Of a stretch of 64,000 nucleotides of DNA, positions 35,124-42,938 are shown in pieces. The notes beneath the pieces were generated by a model. The model was not told the origin of the DNA and ran no database searches. It saw only the letters and a program-made list of their open reading frames with translations. Source of the stretch: an uncultured Bacteroidia bacterium. Lineage in GTDB: Bacteria; Bacteroidota; Bacteroidia; Bacteroidales; F082. The position numbers and the translations under genes were made by a program. The stretch's first letter is position 1, and each line of letters opens with the position of its first letter. The stretch spans positions 1 through 64,000 of the forward strand of contig CADCGK010000009.1 of assembly GCA_902800965.1 (NCBI GenBank), given 5' to 3'.

Positions 35124-36352
35124 AAGGTGCGTTCCGCTTCGTCGATCTCCTTTTGAAGTCGTTCAGGCAAGTTTTCCACGCAATGGTGGCACTTCATCTC
35201 CAGCGTGTACATGCGGCCGATGCAGTAGTTGGAATGCTTGCAGCCGCTCCGTTCCACTTCGCCCGACTTCAGCTTGTTGACGAAATCGGTGTCGTGTACC
35301 AAGGCACGCGCCATCTGCAAGCCCATGAAACCTGCATCCAGCACTTCTTCCATTTTTTCTTTGGAAACCAAACCACCGACATAAATCAGCGGCAGCTTCA
35401 AGTTAGCTCTGAACACCTTGGCTTCATCGAGGAAATAGCCCTCGCTATAGGGACGAGTGGGAATCATGATCCGTCCCACGAAAGCCAAGGCAACCTTGAG
35501 CCACCAAAACTTTTTCACGTCCATATAATAACGCAAGGTCTTGAGTGGCATGGCACCACGCATCACCTCCATGGGGGCTTTGCTAACAAAACCTGCCGTC
35601 AACACCAAGGCATGAGCACCAAGACGTTCCAGCTCCTTTGCAACCTCGAGGCACTCTTCCTGCTGCATGCCACGACGGAAACCGTCATGCATGTTCACCT
35701 TAACCACCACGCCCATGTCATCCCCTGCCACACGCATCACCTCTTCCATGACAAGCCTCATAAAACGCATTCTATTCTCCAGGCTGCCACCGAACTCGTC
35801 ATGGCGATGGTTAGTATAGGGCGACAGGAATTGACTAATCAGATAGCCATGTCCAGCATGGATCTCAACACAGTCGAAACCCGCTTGGCGAGCCAGCTCC
35901 ACAGCATGTCCAAAATTCTTCACCAAGCCAAGGATCTCATCCTTCTTCAACTTTCGCACCAATGTCGGCGAATACAGGTTGAAGCCTCTTGACGCTCCAA
36001 CGGGCATACAGCCGCAGGTGGCACGATGCGTCATGTTGCCGCAATGGCCAAGCTGAATGGAAGCTTTGGCGCCTTCGGCATGGATGGAGTCGGTGAGTTT
36101 TTTTAGCTCAGGCACAATCTCTTCACGCATCCAAAGCTGTCCGTTGAACGAAAGCCCCGACTGACTTACCGCAGCGTAGGCCACCGTTGTCATGCCCACA
36201 CCACCATGGGCAACCGCCACATGGTAGTTGTACAGGTCTTGCGAAGGCTTATTACCATAAGCCATATTCTCGAAAGCCGCAGAACGGATCACCCTGTTAC
36301 GCAAGGTGACTGGACCGATCTGACAAGGAGTGAATATCTTTGATTCCATCAT
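35120..36352 (-). CDS. Old Yellow Enzyme family NADH:flavin oxidoreductase, candidate 5-beta-reductase
   Basis: The 410-residue FMN-binding TIM-barrel protein begins FTPCQIGPVTLRNRVIRSA and carries the OYE active-site segment CVEIHAGHGYLISQFLSPY, then HDEFGGSLENRMRF. Unlike BaiCD or 2,4-dienoyl-CoA reductase it stops after the barrel and lacks the FAD/NAD(P) domains; a short cysteine-bearing tail (CKHSNYCIG...CHHC) remains. OYE enzymes reduce activated C=C bonds, and single-domain members act as delta-4-3-ketosteroid 5-beta-reductases in gut Bacteroidales. That role is suggested by its place between the 5-alpha-reductase family gene (two-base gap) and the SDR gene (four-base overlap). ATG codons at 36352 and 36349 are both possible starts. 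Confidence 0.85.
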   Translation of the reverse strand: MMESKIFTPCQIGPVTLRNRVIRSAAFENMAYGNKPSQDLYNYHVAVAHGGVGMTTVAYAAVSQSGLSFNGQLWMREEIVPELKKLTDSIHAEGAKASIQLGHCGNMTHRATCGCMPVGASRGFNLYSPTLVRKLKKDEILGLVKNFGHAVELARQAGFDCVEIHAGHGYLISQFLSPYTNHRHDEFGGSLENRMRFMRLVMEEVMRVAGDDMGVVVKVNMHDGFRRGMQQEECLEVAKELERLGAHALVLTAGFVSKAPMEVMRGAMPLKTLRYYMDVKKFWWLKVALAFVGRIMIPTRPYSEGYFLDEAKVFRANLKLPLIYVGGLVSKEKMEEVLDAGFMGLQMARALVHDTDFVNKLKSGEVERSGCKHSNYCIGRMYTLEMKCHHCVENLPERLQKEIDEAERTL

Positions 36353-36354
36353 AA

Positions 36355-37122
36355 TTACCAGATGAAGGGGATGATACGTTTCGTTTTTTTGGTATCCAGC
36401 TCATCGCCGAATTCCGCTTTATAGGCATCGTAAATCCTGTGAGCACGGGGGGCCAGATTGGCGAAAGTCCACCAAGCGAACACGGCACCAGCCCATGACC
36501 AAGTCAACACGGCAAAGCCGATCCACTCCACCACCTCGCCGAAATAGTTGGCAGAGGTGACATATCGGAACATCCCTCCTTTAGGAAGATAATGGCGTGA
36601 ATCGCCTTCCTTGCGCAGGTTGCGGATGATATCGTCAGATTGGATGTTGATATACATGCCAATAATGAAGATCAAGAACCCGGCAATGAATTTAGGGCTC
36701 ATCAACCAATCCCTTCCGTAATAATCGGCAGGCGAAAGATAAAAAATCCATCCGCCCTGCATCAAGGCATTCAGCACATTGAAGGCCACCCCCATCAGGA
36801 TGATGGAGAAGGGCATCATACTCTTACCGCGAAGCCGGAAGGGAAATACAAATGACCGTTGGAAATAATGCAGTTCAAACAAAAACAAGAACGCCAACCG
36901 AACCATGTCGTCACGTCGGTCGGAACAGAGCCACAACACCAACATAGCTATAAAGACTGGTGCTTCCATCAGCACCCAGCCAAGTTTATTGTTCACCGCC
37001 GGGCCCCATTTCTTGCTATAGAATTTGCCGTATCCCGCATCGACAAAGAACAGACTGACATATACCACGAGGGCAATGGCAGCCATGACGATCAGGAAAA
37101 TGTTGAATTGATGCAATGTCAT
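36355..37122 (-). CDS. Steroid 5-alpha-reductase family membrane protein
   Basis: The 255-residue protein has about six membrane helices and the family's C-terminal hallmark: GGMFRYVTSANYFGEVVEWIGFA, then HRIYDAYKAEFGDE, the NADPH- and substrate-binding region of 3-oxo-5-alpha-steroid 4-dehydrogenases. ELHYFQRSFVFPFR near residue 90 is also characteristic. The family reduces the delta-4 double bond of 3-ketosteroids to the 5-alpha form. With the adjacent OYE and SDR genes it can be read as a 5AR/5BR/3-beta-HSDH set acting on bile acids or steroid hormones. Some bacterial members act on other isoprenoids or lipids, so substrate remains inference. Confidence 0.85.
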   Translation of the reverse strand: MTLHQFNIFLIVMAAIALVVYVSLFFVDAGYGKFYSKKWGPAVNNKLGWVLMEAPVFIAMLVLWLCSDRRDDMVRLAFLFLFELHYFQRSFVFPFRLRGKSMMPFSIILMGVAFNVLNALMQGGWIFYLSPADYYGRDWLMSPKFIAGFLIFIIGMYINIQSDDIIRNLRKEGDSRHYLPKGGMFRYVTSANYFGEVVEWIGFAVLTWSWAGAVFAWWTFANLAPRAHRIYDAYKAEFGDELDTKKTKRIIPFIW

Positions 37123-37123
37123 A

Positions 37124-37987
37124 TCAGAAAAGCCTTCCCAAAAGGATACCCAACACCAACGAGATCACGGAAGCGACGATCACAAATATCTTCCATCTGC
37201 CCAACTTCGTCTTGCCTGCAGTAATCTTGTTTGCCATCAGCTCCATTTGCTCCAGCATCTTCTTAGGATCGTCCTTGCTGACGAGATTCTTCAAAGCAAC
37301 ACCATTCACCTTCTTTCCAACCAATTCTTGTTCAGCCACCGCTTCCTTTTCCGTCCAATCGTCAGGAAAGACCAAAAATGACACATCGTTATCCGCGCCA
37401 CGCATCGCTATCATTCCTTCTGTAGTGATGACATTCTTGGTCTGCTGTTCTTCCAATATCCCGTTCACCCAGGCATTGCATTGCGAGAGGCTGAACTCCA
37501 AGCCGTTGAGTTCGTTGTTCATGCCAATGAATCCAGCAATCTTCGATTGTGCCAGCGTGAGGTTGTTAGCCATGTATGCAGCCAGAAGGTCCAAGTTCTG
37601 TACATCCTTTTTCCCTTCACCAGTGATGACAAACAAAAACGGGATAGGCTTGCCCATGTCATCCGTAGCGTTGTTGCTGAGATCTCGAATCGCCAATGCA
37701 CTGACTTCACCTTCCAGATGACGGTAAATCAGTTTGTAGCCATCTTCAGTGAACAGCGTTTGAGCCAGTTTGGATAGTCCGAAAGTGTTGTTTTCCGACA
37801 GCTGCTCAATCCTTGGAAGCGCCTTGAGTTTCTCGACACGCTCAGTCACAGATTCCGTGCTTTTGGCTTCCTCTTCAAGGATGGAAAGCAGCGGGAAATA
37901 ATAGGTGTATTCAGCATTGTTTTCAAGGTCACCCAGGAAGAATTCCTTGTATCCTCCGACGGAATAGTAAGAATAGTATTTCAACAT
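37124..37987 (-). CDS. Tail-anchored membrane protein of unknown function
   Basis: I do not recognise this 287-residue protein. It begins MLKYYSYYSVGGYKEFFLGD without a signal peptide, is soluble for about 260 residues, and ends with one membrane helix (about 265-284, WKIFVIVASVISLVLGILLG), so the bulk should face the cytosol. The central region (IPFLFVITGEGKKDVQNLDLLAAYM) suggests an alpha/beta fold. It lies one base from the steroid reductase gene and 11 bases from the beta-propeller gene in one operon. Confidence 0.65.
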   Translation of the reverse strand: MLKYYSYYSVGGYKEFFLGDLENNAEYTYYFPLLSILEEEAKSTESVTERVEKLKALPRIEQLSENNTFGLSKLAQTLFTEDGYKLIYRHLEGEVSALAIRDLSNNATDDMGKPIPFLFVITGEGKKDVQNLDLLAAYMANNLTLAQSKIAGFIGMNNELNGLEFSLSQCNAWVNGILEEQQTKNVITTEGMIAMRGADNDVSFLVFPDDWTEKEAVAEQELVGKKVNGVALKNLVSKDDPKKMLEQMELMANKITAGKTKLGRWKIFVIVASVISLVLGILLGRLF

Positions 37988-37998
37988 GGCTTATAGGT

Positions 37999-39330
37999 TT
38001 AGTATTTCAATTTGAAGATATCCACACAGTTGCCTCCCATACCCTCTCTGGCTTGGGAAGTGAGGTAAACAAACCGACAGTCTTTGGAGATGTCCAACCC
38101 GACGGGATAGGAATCGGCGGGAATGGTAGCGACAGGCTTCATGGTTTCGGCATCCACGACAGTCAGGCAGTTGCTGGAGTTGCATGCTGCGATGACATAG
38201 CGCCCATCGCTGGTGACTTCAATGGTTCTTGCGCCAGATCCCACCTTGCAGTTGATCCAATTGTCAAAACGAGCCTTGCCGTTTTTCATGTTCGCCACCG
38301 TATCCATGAAGGCTTCCAAAGGAGCCCGTTGTATATATCCGCTTTTATTGATACTCAAATAGATGTATTGGTTACGGATGACCAAATGCCTCAAGTTGCT
38401 CATCATGCCTGAGACCGTCCCTTTATAGGTAAAATCCTCCATGTCGATCACGTTGATGCCGCCACTACCGCCCATGGCACCTACCAGAAGGTAGCGATCG
38501 TCGGGGGTGAAGGCCGTCCCACGTAAACACATGCCACTGTTGACGTCACGGTTGACGGGAGTGGTCATGCTGAAGTTCAGCGTCAGCTTATACTTCACCG
38601 TCACACAGGCCACGTGGTGCCAATCTGCAGGTGAATCGCTGGAGATGTCGACAATGCCAACGGTATTGTCGCCCCAATGCGTAATGGCGACATAGTTGTT
38701 GTTATGGGAAACGGCAATCATCTTGGGCAGGGGTCCTGTCTCCATCAGTTTGACGATAGAATCCGTCTCGGTGTCGATGACCGCCACCGCCGAAGGATCC
38801 TGGGCGTTGATGTCATAGCTTCTCCGATAGTACGGCACCCAAAGATAGCGCCCATCATGCGAAAAGGCACTCTCCACGGGCTTTCCAGAGAAAGTGTTGA
38901 GACTCTTCTTGTAATGCGTGAACGGATACAGCCCTGAAGGCTTGCTCCAAAGCAAGGAGTCTGCTTTGTTAAAAGAATGGCTGATAACTTTCATCTTTGT
39001 GTTGGTGGCCGATTCATACACCACCGTCCTCATGCCTTCCAACGAATTCACATAGTACTTCTCCCCGGAAGGATGGATATGGACAGATTTTGGGGAGCGC
39101 ACATCAGGATCCATGGTCGTAGTGTCAGAGCGCGAATAGTACTGCTTTTTCGTCAACAAAGTGATGGAGAACTGTCCGTCGTAGGAACTGACTGAATATC
39201 CAATTTCTGGATGAATGGCTCTAGGTTGTTTGGAAGCAGCTGGTTTTGCAGCCTCTTGGGCATTCAGCCCGCCATGGAATGTGAAAACGACAAAAAGAGA
39301 AAATAACAGGTATAAATATCTCATAATCAT
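37999..39330 (-). CDS. Secreted YncE-like beta-propeller protein
   Basis: The 443-residue protein has a signal peptide (MIMRYLYLLFSLFVVFTFHGGLNAQ) followed by repeated beta-propeller blades typical of the YncE/surface-layer family: HPSGEKYYVNSLEGMRTVV, SHDGRYLWVPYYRR, SHNNNYVAITHWGDNTVGIVD, TPDDRYLLVGAMGG, SDGRYVIAACNSSNCLTVVD and SKDCRFVYLTSQAREG. About seven blades can be counted. Such propellers bind proteins, nucleic acids or ligands outside the cytoplasm, and no enzymatic residues are evident. The start ATG overlaps the upstream gene's TGA (four bases). Next to it is an NlpC/P60 lipoprotein, suggesting an envelope role. Confidence 0.78.
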   Translation of the reverse strand: MIMRYLYLLFSLFVVFTFHGGLNAQEAAKPAASKQPRAIHPEIGYSVSSYDGQFSITLLTKKQYYSRSDTTTMDPDVRSPKSVHIHPSGEKYYVNSLEGMRTVVYESATNTKMKVISHSFNKADSLLWSKPSGLYPFTHYKKSLNTFSGKPVESAFSHDGRYLWVPYYRRSYDINAQDPSAVAVIDTETDSIVKLMETGPLPKMIAVSHNNNYVAITHWGDNTVGIVDISSDSPADWHHVACVTVKYKLTLNFSMTTPVNRDVNSGMCLRGTAFTPDDRYLLVGAMGGSGGINVIDMEDFTYKGTVSGMMSNLRHLVIRNQYIYLSINKSGYIQRAPLEAFMDTVANMKNGKARFDNWINCKVGSGARTIEVTSDGRYVIAACNSSNCLTVVDAETMKPVATIPADSYPVGLDISKDCRFVYLTSQAREGMGGNCVDIFKLKY

Positions 39331-40052
39331 TCTGGTAAGATTCTACATGATGTCATATAACGTATTCTGTAGTACTTTTCATCAGATGAGGAGATGGTGA
39401 TACCTTCGTTCAAGGTCGCATGAATAAAGGTAAAGCGATGCTCGTCTGGGAAATTGTCCACCACAATGGCAACGTGACCCATTCTAGTTGGGACGGCCCT
39501 GCCACCAAAAAACGCCAAATCGCCACGGCGAAGCTCGTCACGATTGGTAATCACTTTCCAGCCATCGCTCAATTGTCCTGGTACCGTACGCTGCAGTTGA
39601 TAGCCGAACTTCTTATACACAAATTTGGTGAATCCAGAACAATCGAAACAAGTCGGGCCATTACCTCCATGAACGTATGGCACGCGCAAGAACTTCTTAG
39701 CATAGTCGATAATGCTGTCGGCAAGCGCCATGACAAACTCGTTCACCCCCACTGTATCCACCATGGTATTCATGATGGAATCCCACTCAGCCTGAAGTAC
39801 CAACTCACAAGAATCATAGAAATGTTGGTATTCACTCTTTTTGATAGAATCGTAGTAATGGGTCATCTCCGCATTATAACGCCGTTCTTCCTCTTCCATA
39901 CGAAGGCGTTCTTCTTCCTCACAATAAGGATCGTTCTTCAACCTGTTCAAACGAAGCGTGGAGATAAACCCACATCCCCATAAGAACATCAACATGGACA
40001 ATACCATTGTCCATTTGAAAACACGATAATATTTTACTTTGTTAGGAGACAT
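39327..40052 (-). CDS. NlpC/P60 cysteine peptidase, probable lipoprotein
   Basis: The 241-residue protein begins with a basic N-terminus, a hydrophobic core and a lipobox-like LMFLWGC, so it is probably a lipoprotein with Cys27 as the anchor. A charged helical linker rich in Glu and Arg (about 40-100) precedes an NlpC/P60 domain with the catalytic Cys in CFDCSGFTKFVY, the His in GHVAIV, and a third polar residue in FIHA. These enzymes cleave gamma-D-Glu-diaminopimelate bonds or other peptidoglycan stem links. It heads the six-gene operon running to 34302, with a TATCTTTG element only seven bases upstream. Confidence 0.87.
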   Translation of the reverse strand: MSPNKVKYYRVFKWTMVLSMLMFLWGCGFISTLRLNRLKNDPYCEEEERLRMEEEERRYNAEMTHYYDSIKKSEYQHFYDSCELVLQAEWDSIMNTMVDTVGVNEFVMALADSIIDYAKKFLRVPYVHGGNGPTCFDCSGFTKFVYKKFGYQLQRTVPGQLSDGWKVITNRDELRRGDLAFFGGRAVPTRMGHVAIVVDNFPDEHRFTFIHATLNEGITISSSDEKYYRIRYMTSCRILPE

Positions 40053-40059
40053 GAAACTG

Positions 40060-40067
40060 CAAAGATA
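40060..40067 (-). promoter_or_regulatory. -7 element of the NlpC/steroid-reductase operon
   Basis: On the - strand this reads TATCTTTG. It lies seven bases before the ATG, so the leader would be only a few bases long. No clear -33 element is seen. Confidence 0.55.
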
Positions 40068-40107
40068 CGACTTTTTTTCGCAATTTTGCCAGAAAATTTT
40101 CAGTTTA

Positions 40108-42360
40108 ATGTCTCAAGACAACGATCACATTCTCATCAAAGGTGCTACAGAGAACAATCTCAAGAATCTCAGCTTGAAGATACCAAAAAGGCAGATCACG
40201 ATAGTGACGGGCGTTTCAGGATCCGGAAAATCGTCTTTGGTGCTCGACACCATTGCGGCCAAGTCGAGGAGAGAACTCAATGACACCTTCCCTTCTTTTG
40301 TACAGCAATATTTGCCCAAGTACGGCCGTCCTCATGTAGATGAGATTGAAAACCTCCCCATAGCTATCGTCATCGAGCAACGGAAACCCGCCAACAATTC
40401 TCGTTCGACAGTGGGCACCTACACTGACATCTACTCGTTGTTAAGACTGTTGTTTTCGCGCATCGGAAAACCTTTTGTGGGTTACTCCGACATTTTCTCT
40501 TTCAACCATCCCCTAGGCAGTTGCCCGCGATGTGCAGGTTTAGGTGAGATCCGCGAGCTAGACATCCATAAATTAGTTGATTTCGACAAGTCGCTCAACG
40601 ACGAAGACACCATCCATTACATTGCTTTCGGCAAGGGTGGCTGGCGCTGGATCCGTTACGCCCACAGCGGTTTGTTCGACTTGGACAAGAAGATCAAGGA
40701 CTACTCGCCCGAGGAGCTGGACTTGTTCTTGAACTCGCCTCAGATCAAGCTGAAGAATCCGCCCAAGAACTGGCCAAAGACCGCAAAATATGAGGGACTA
40801 ATTCCAAGGATGTATCGCAGCATCATCAACTCAGAAGAGGGTTTGCTCCATGCCGCTGTGCTCAACCCCATGCTCACCATGGGCACCTGTCCCGACTGCC
40901 ATGGCACTCGTCTCAACGAGAAGATACGTTCTTGCAAAATCGAAGGATTGAACATCGCCGAAGTTACTGCCATGAATATCAGTGACTGTAAGGTATGGAT
41001 GGAGGCTATCGAGAATCCGTTGGCAGAAGACATCAAGCATGCCGTCATTGAACGGCTGTCGGCGCTGGAAGAAATCGGATTGGGTTACTTGACGCTCGAC
41101 CGTGCTATCGGCACATTATCAGGCGGCGAAGCGCAGCGTTGCAAGATCGCCAAGTACATCAACTCGTCGCTCTCCGACGTGATGTACATCCTCGATGAAC
41201 CCAGCGTCGGCTTGCACAACCACGACATCCTGCTCATGCAGAAGTCCGTGCAGAAGCTAAAGAGCCATGGCAACACGGTGATTCTGGTAGAGCATCACAA
41301 GGAGATGATCAAGATCGCCGACCATATCATCGACATGGGTCCCGGCGCCGGTGTCAACGGAGGACAAATCATTTTCGAAGGAAGCTACGAAGAGTTGTTA
41401 CATAGCCACACCCTCACTGGCGACCGACTTAGCATCAGCAACCAAATTAAGGAAAGTCCCCGCCAACCCACTTCGTTTTTTGCCTTACAACATGCCAGTT
41501 TACACAACCTCCACGACGTCTGCGTCAACCTTCCCTTGGGTGTGTTGTGCGGCATCGTGGGCGTGGCCGGATCGGGCAAGAGTTCGTTGATGGAATGTTT
41601 CATGAAAGCCTACCCTGTCCCTGACGACATTGTGTATATCAGCCAGAAGAACATCGGCATCAGCCTGCGTTCCACCCCTGCCACCTACCTCGATGTCAGC
41701 GATGACATCCGAAAGTTGTTTGCCAAGCAAAACAAAGTGAAGATGGACCTCTTCACCTTCAACGGCAAGGGCGGCTGTCCAGTATGTCAAGGCAAAGGGG
41801 TGATCATCAATGACATGGCGTTCATGGACAGTATTGAGACCGTCTGTGAAGCTTGTGGCGGATTGCGTTACTCCCCCGAGGTGCTCGACTATAAGCTCGA
41901 TGGCTTGAACATCGCTGAGGTAATGGATCTTACAGCAAACCTCGCCTGCCAGCGTTTCAAGGGCACCGTCATTGAGGAGAAGCTGGAGCCACTAAGGAAA
42001 GTCGGGTTGGGTTACCTACACTTGAACCAATCCTTGTCAACACTCTCCGGCGGTGAGTTGCAGCGCATCAAACTGGCTTCGTACTTAAACAACAAAGGCA
42101 AGATCTTCATTTTGGACGAGCCCTCTGACGGCTTGCATCTCAACGATATCGACCGTATCTTGAAGCTCTTTGACGGCATGGTAGAGCAAGGCAACACCAT
42201 CTTCCTCATCGAGCACAGCCTTGAGATGCTGAAAGCCTGTGACTACGCCATTGAGCTCGGTCCTGGCGGCGGCAACAAGGGCGGAAAAGTAATCTTCGAA
42301 GGCACTCCAAGGGCCATGGTCGAGTGTCCCGACTCCGTAACGGGACCGTATTTGAGGTGA
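40108..42360 (+). CDS. Short UvrA-like ABC ATPase lacking the UvrB-binding domain
   Basis: The 750-residue protein has both UvrA ATPase halves: Walker A GVSGSGKSS (35-43) and GVAGSGKSS, signatures LSGGEAQRCKIAKYI and LSGGELQRIKLASYL, and zinc-site pairs CPRCAGLG, CPDCHG, CPVCQGKG and CEACGG. In true UvrA about 120 residues of UvrB-interaction domain lie between RLLFSRIG and FSFNHP; here only a few residues separate them. That makes it a UvrA2-type paralogue, a group linked to drug resistance or DNA damage tolerance rather than core excision repair. The start at 40108 is preferred over 40039 because homology begins at DNDHILIKGATENNLKN. Confidence 0.87.
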   Translation: MSQDNDHILIKGATENNLKNLSLKIPKRQITIVTGVSGSGKSSLVLDTIAAKSRRELNDTFPSFVQQYLPKYGRPHVDEIENLPIAIVIEQRKPANNSRSTVGTYTDIYSLLRLLFSRIGKPFVGYSDIFSFNHPLGSCPRCAGLGEIRELDIHKLVDFDKSLNDEDTIHYIAFGKGGWRWIRYAHSGLFDLDKKIKDYSPEELDLFLNSPQIKLKNPPKNWPKTAKYEGLIPRMYRSIINSEEGLLHAAVLNPMLTMGTCPDCHGTRLNEKIRSCKIEGLNIAEVTAMNISDCKVWMEAIENPLAEDIKHAVIERLSALEEIGLGYLTLDRAIGTLSGGEAQRCKIAKYINSSLSDVMYILDEPSVGLHNHDILLMQKSVQKLKSHGNTVILVEHHKEMIKIADHIIDMGPGAGVNGGQIIFEGSYEELLHSHTLTGDRLSISNQIKESPRQPTSFFALQHASLHNLHDVCVNLPLGVLCGIVGVAGSGKSSLMECFMKAYPVPDDIVYISQKNIGISLRSTPATYLDVSDDIRKLFAKQNKVKMDLFTFNGKGGCPVCQGKGVIINDMAFMDSIETVCEACGGLRYSPEVLDYKLDGLNIAEVMDLTANLACQRFKGTVIEEKLEPLRKVGLGYLHLNQSLSTLSGGELQRIKLASYLNNKGKIFILDEPSDGLHLNDIDRILKLFDGMVEQGNTIFLIEHSLEMLKACDYAIELGPGGGNKGGKVIFEGTPRAMVECPDSVTGPYLR

Positions 42361-42407
42361 CTTAGATAAAAAACCAACAACAATGTTGCATATTTAGAAA
42401 TTTGATG

Positions 42408-42415
42408 TATTTTTG
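42408..42415 (+). promoter_or_regulatory. -7 element upstream of the candidate small RNA
   Basis: TATTTTTG matches TAnnTTTG, with GTTG at 42385-42388 in the -33 position (19-base spacer). No + strand coding region starts within 500 bases. Confidence 0.5.
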
Positions 42416-42486
42416 CAGGCGGAAAAACTTGACCATGGACGGTCCGAACGAAAGAGAGGTACTGTGTAACCTGGTCAGGTTTTTTG
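42416..42486 (+). ncRNA. Candidate small structured RNA or hairpin between convergent genes
   Basis: The arms 42423-42435 (AAAAACTTGACCA) and 42472-42484 (TGGTCAGGTTTTT) can form a 13-bp stem with one G-T pair, closing a 36-base loop; the 3' arm ends in a T-run as in an intrinsic terminator. A promoter-like TATTTTTG lies just upstream. The element therefore looks like promoter, short RNA and terminator, about 70 bases in all. It does not match SRP RNA, 6S or tmRNA that I know. The stop codon of the - strand gene at 42475 lies in the 3' arm. A simple shared terminator is the main alternative. Confidence 0.35.
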
Positions 42487-42762
42487 TTTTAGGATCTCTA
42501 TTTTGTTTACGCTATATTGGATGTGCTTCATATTGGTCAGTACTCCAATGGTGAGTTCTTCCCTGGCAGTCTTTTTGTCACTTTCATTTTTCACAATAAA
42601 GATTTGAGCATCCAGAAATTCGTTGCGGATGTAATTGCTTCTAGACTCCCTTTGGAGTTTTATCCATAGTTTCTCGTAATAGGACATTACGAGTTCAAAT
42701 CGTTCTTTTACTCGGTGTTTATTTGTAGGTATGCCCTCGATATACTCAGGTAAGTCTTCCAT
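42475..42762 (-). CDS. Small protein of unknown function
   Basis: I do not recognise this protein of 95 residues, counted from the ATG at 42762; a further upstream ATG at 42831 would add a hydrophobic, poorly convincing extension. It is charged and helical (HRVKERFELVMSYYEKLWIK, KNESDKKTAREELTIGVL), without signal peptide or membrane segment. It lies alone between the UvrA-like gene and the helicase gene and reads away from the helicase. The base composition is AT-rich like the inserts in the neighbouring defence island, so it may belong to that island's edge. Confidence 0.5.
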   Translation of the reverse strand: MEDLPEYIEGIPTNKHRVKERFELVMSYYEKLWIKLQRESRSNYIRNEFLDAQIFIVKNESDKKTAREELTIGVLTNMKHIQYSVNKIEILKQKT

Positions 42763-42879
42763 GATTATGTTGTTTTGTGTTTTAGTCGAAAATACAATAG
42801 ATTTTACACAATATAGTGCTAATTTTAACATATTTTTAATTAATTAAATTAACAAAACAAGAAAGATTTCAGAAAACTG

Positions 42880-42910
42880 TTGAAAAAACGGGGAATTGTA
42901 TGTACCTTTG
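42880..42910 (+). promoter_or_regulatory. Promoter of the defence-island operon
   Basis: TTG at 42880-42882 (-33) and TACCTTTG at 42903-42910 (-7, TAnnTTTG) are separated by 20 bases. The helicase ATG is 28 bases downstream. Confidence 0.65.
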
Positions 42911-42938
42911 AAGCTTATTATTGGTCGAGATACTGAAT

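Noticed and set aside
36355..37122. Isoprenylcysteine methyltransferase
   Set aside because: It shares a distant membrane fold, but the NYFGEVVEWIGFA and RAHRIYDAYKAEF segments fit the steroid 5-alpha-reductase family better.
42416..42486. Signal recognition particle RNA (ffs)
   Set aside because: GGTCCGAACGAAAG and AACCTGGTCAGG recall SRP RNA, but the invariant GGAAGGAAGCAGC core and its pairing partner are absent and the order of the pieces is wrong.
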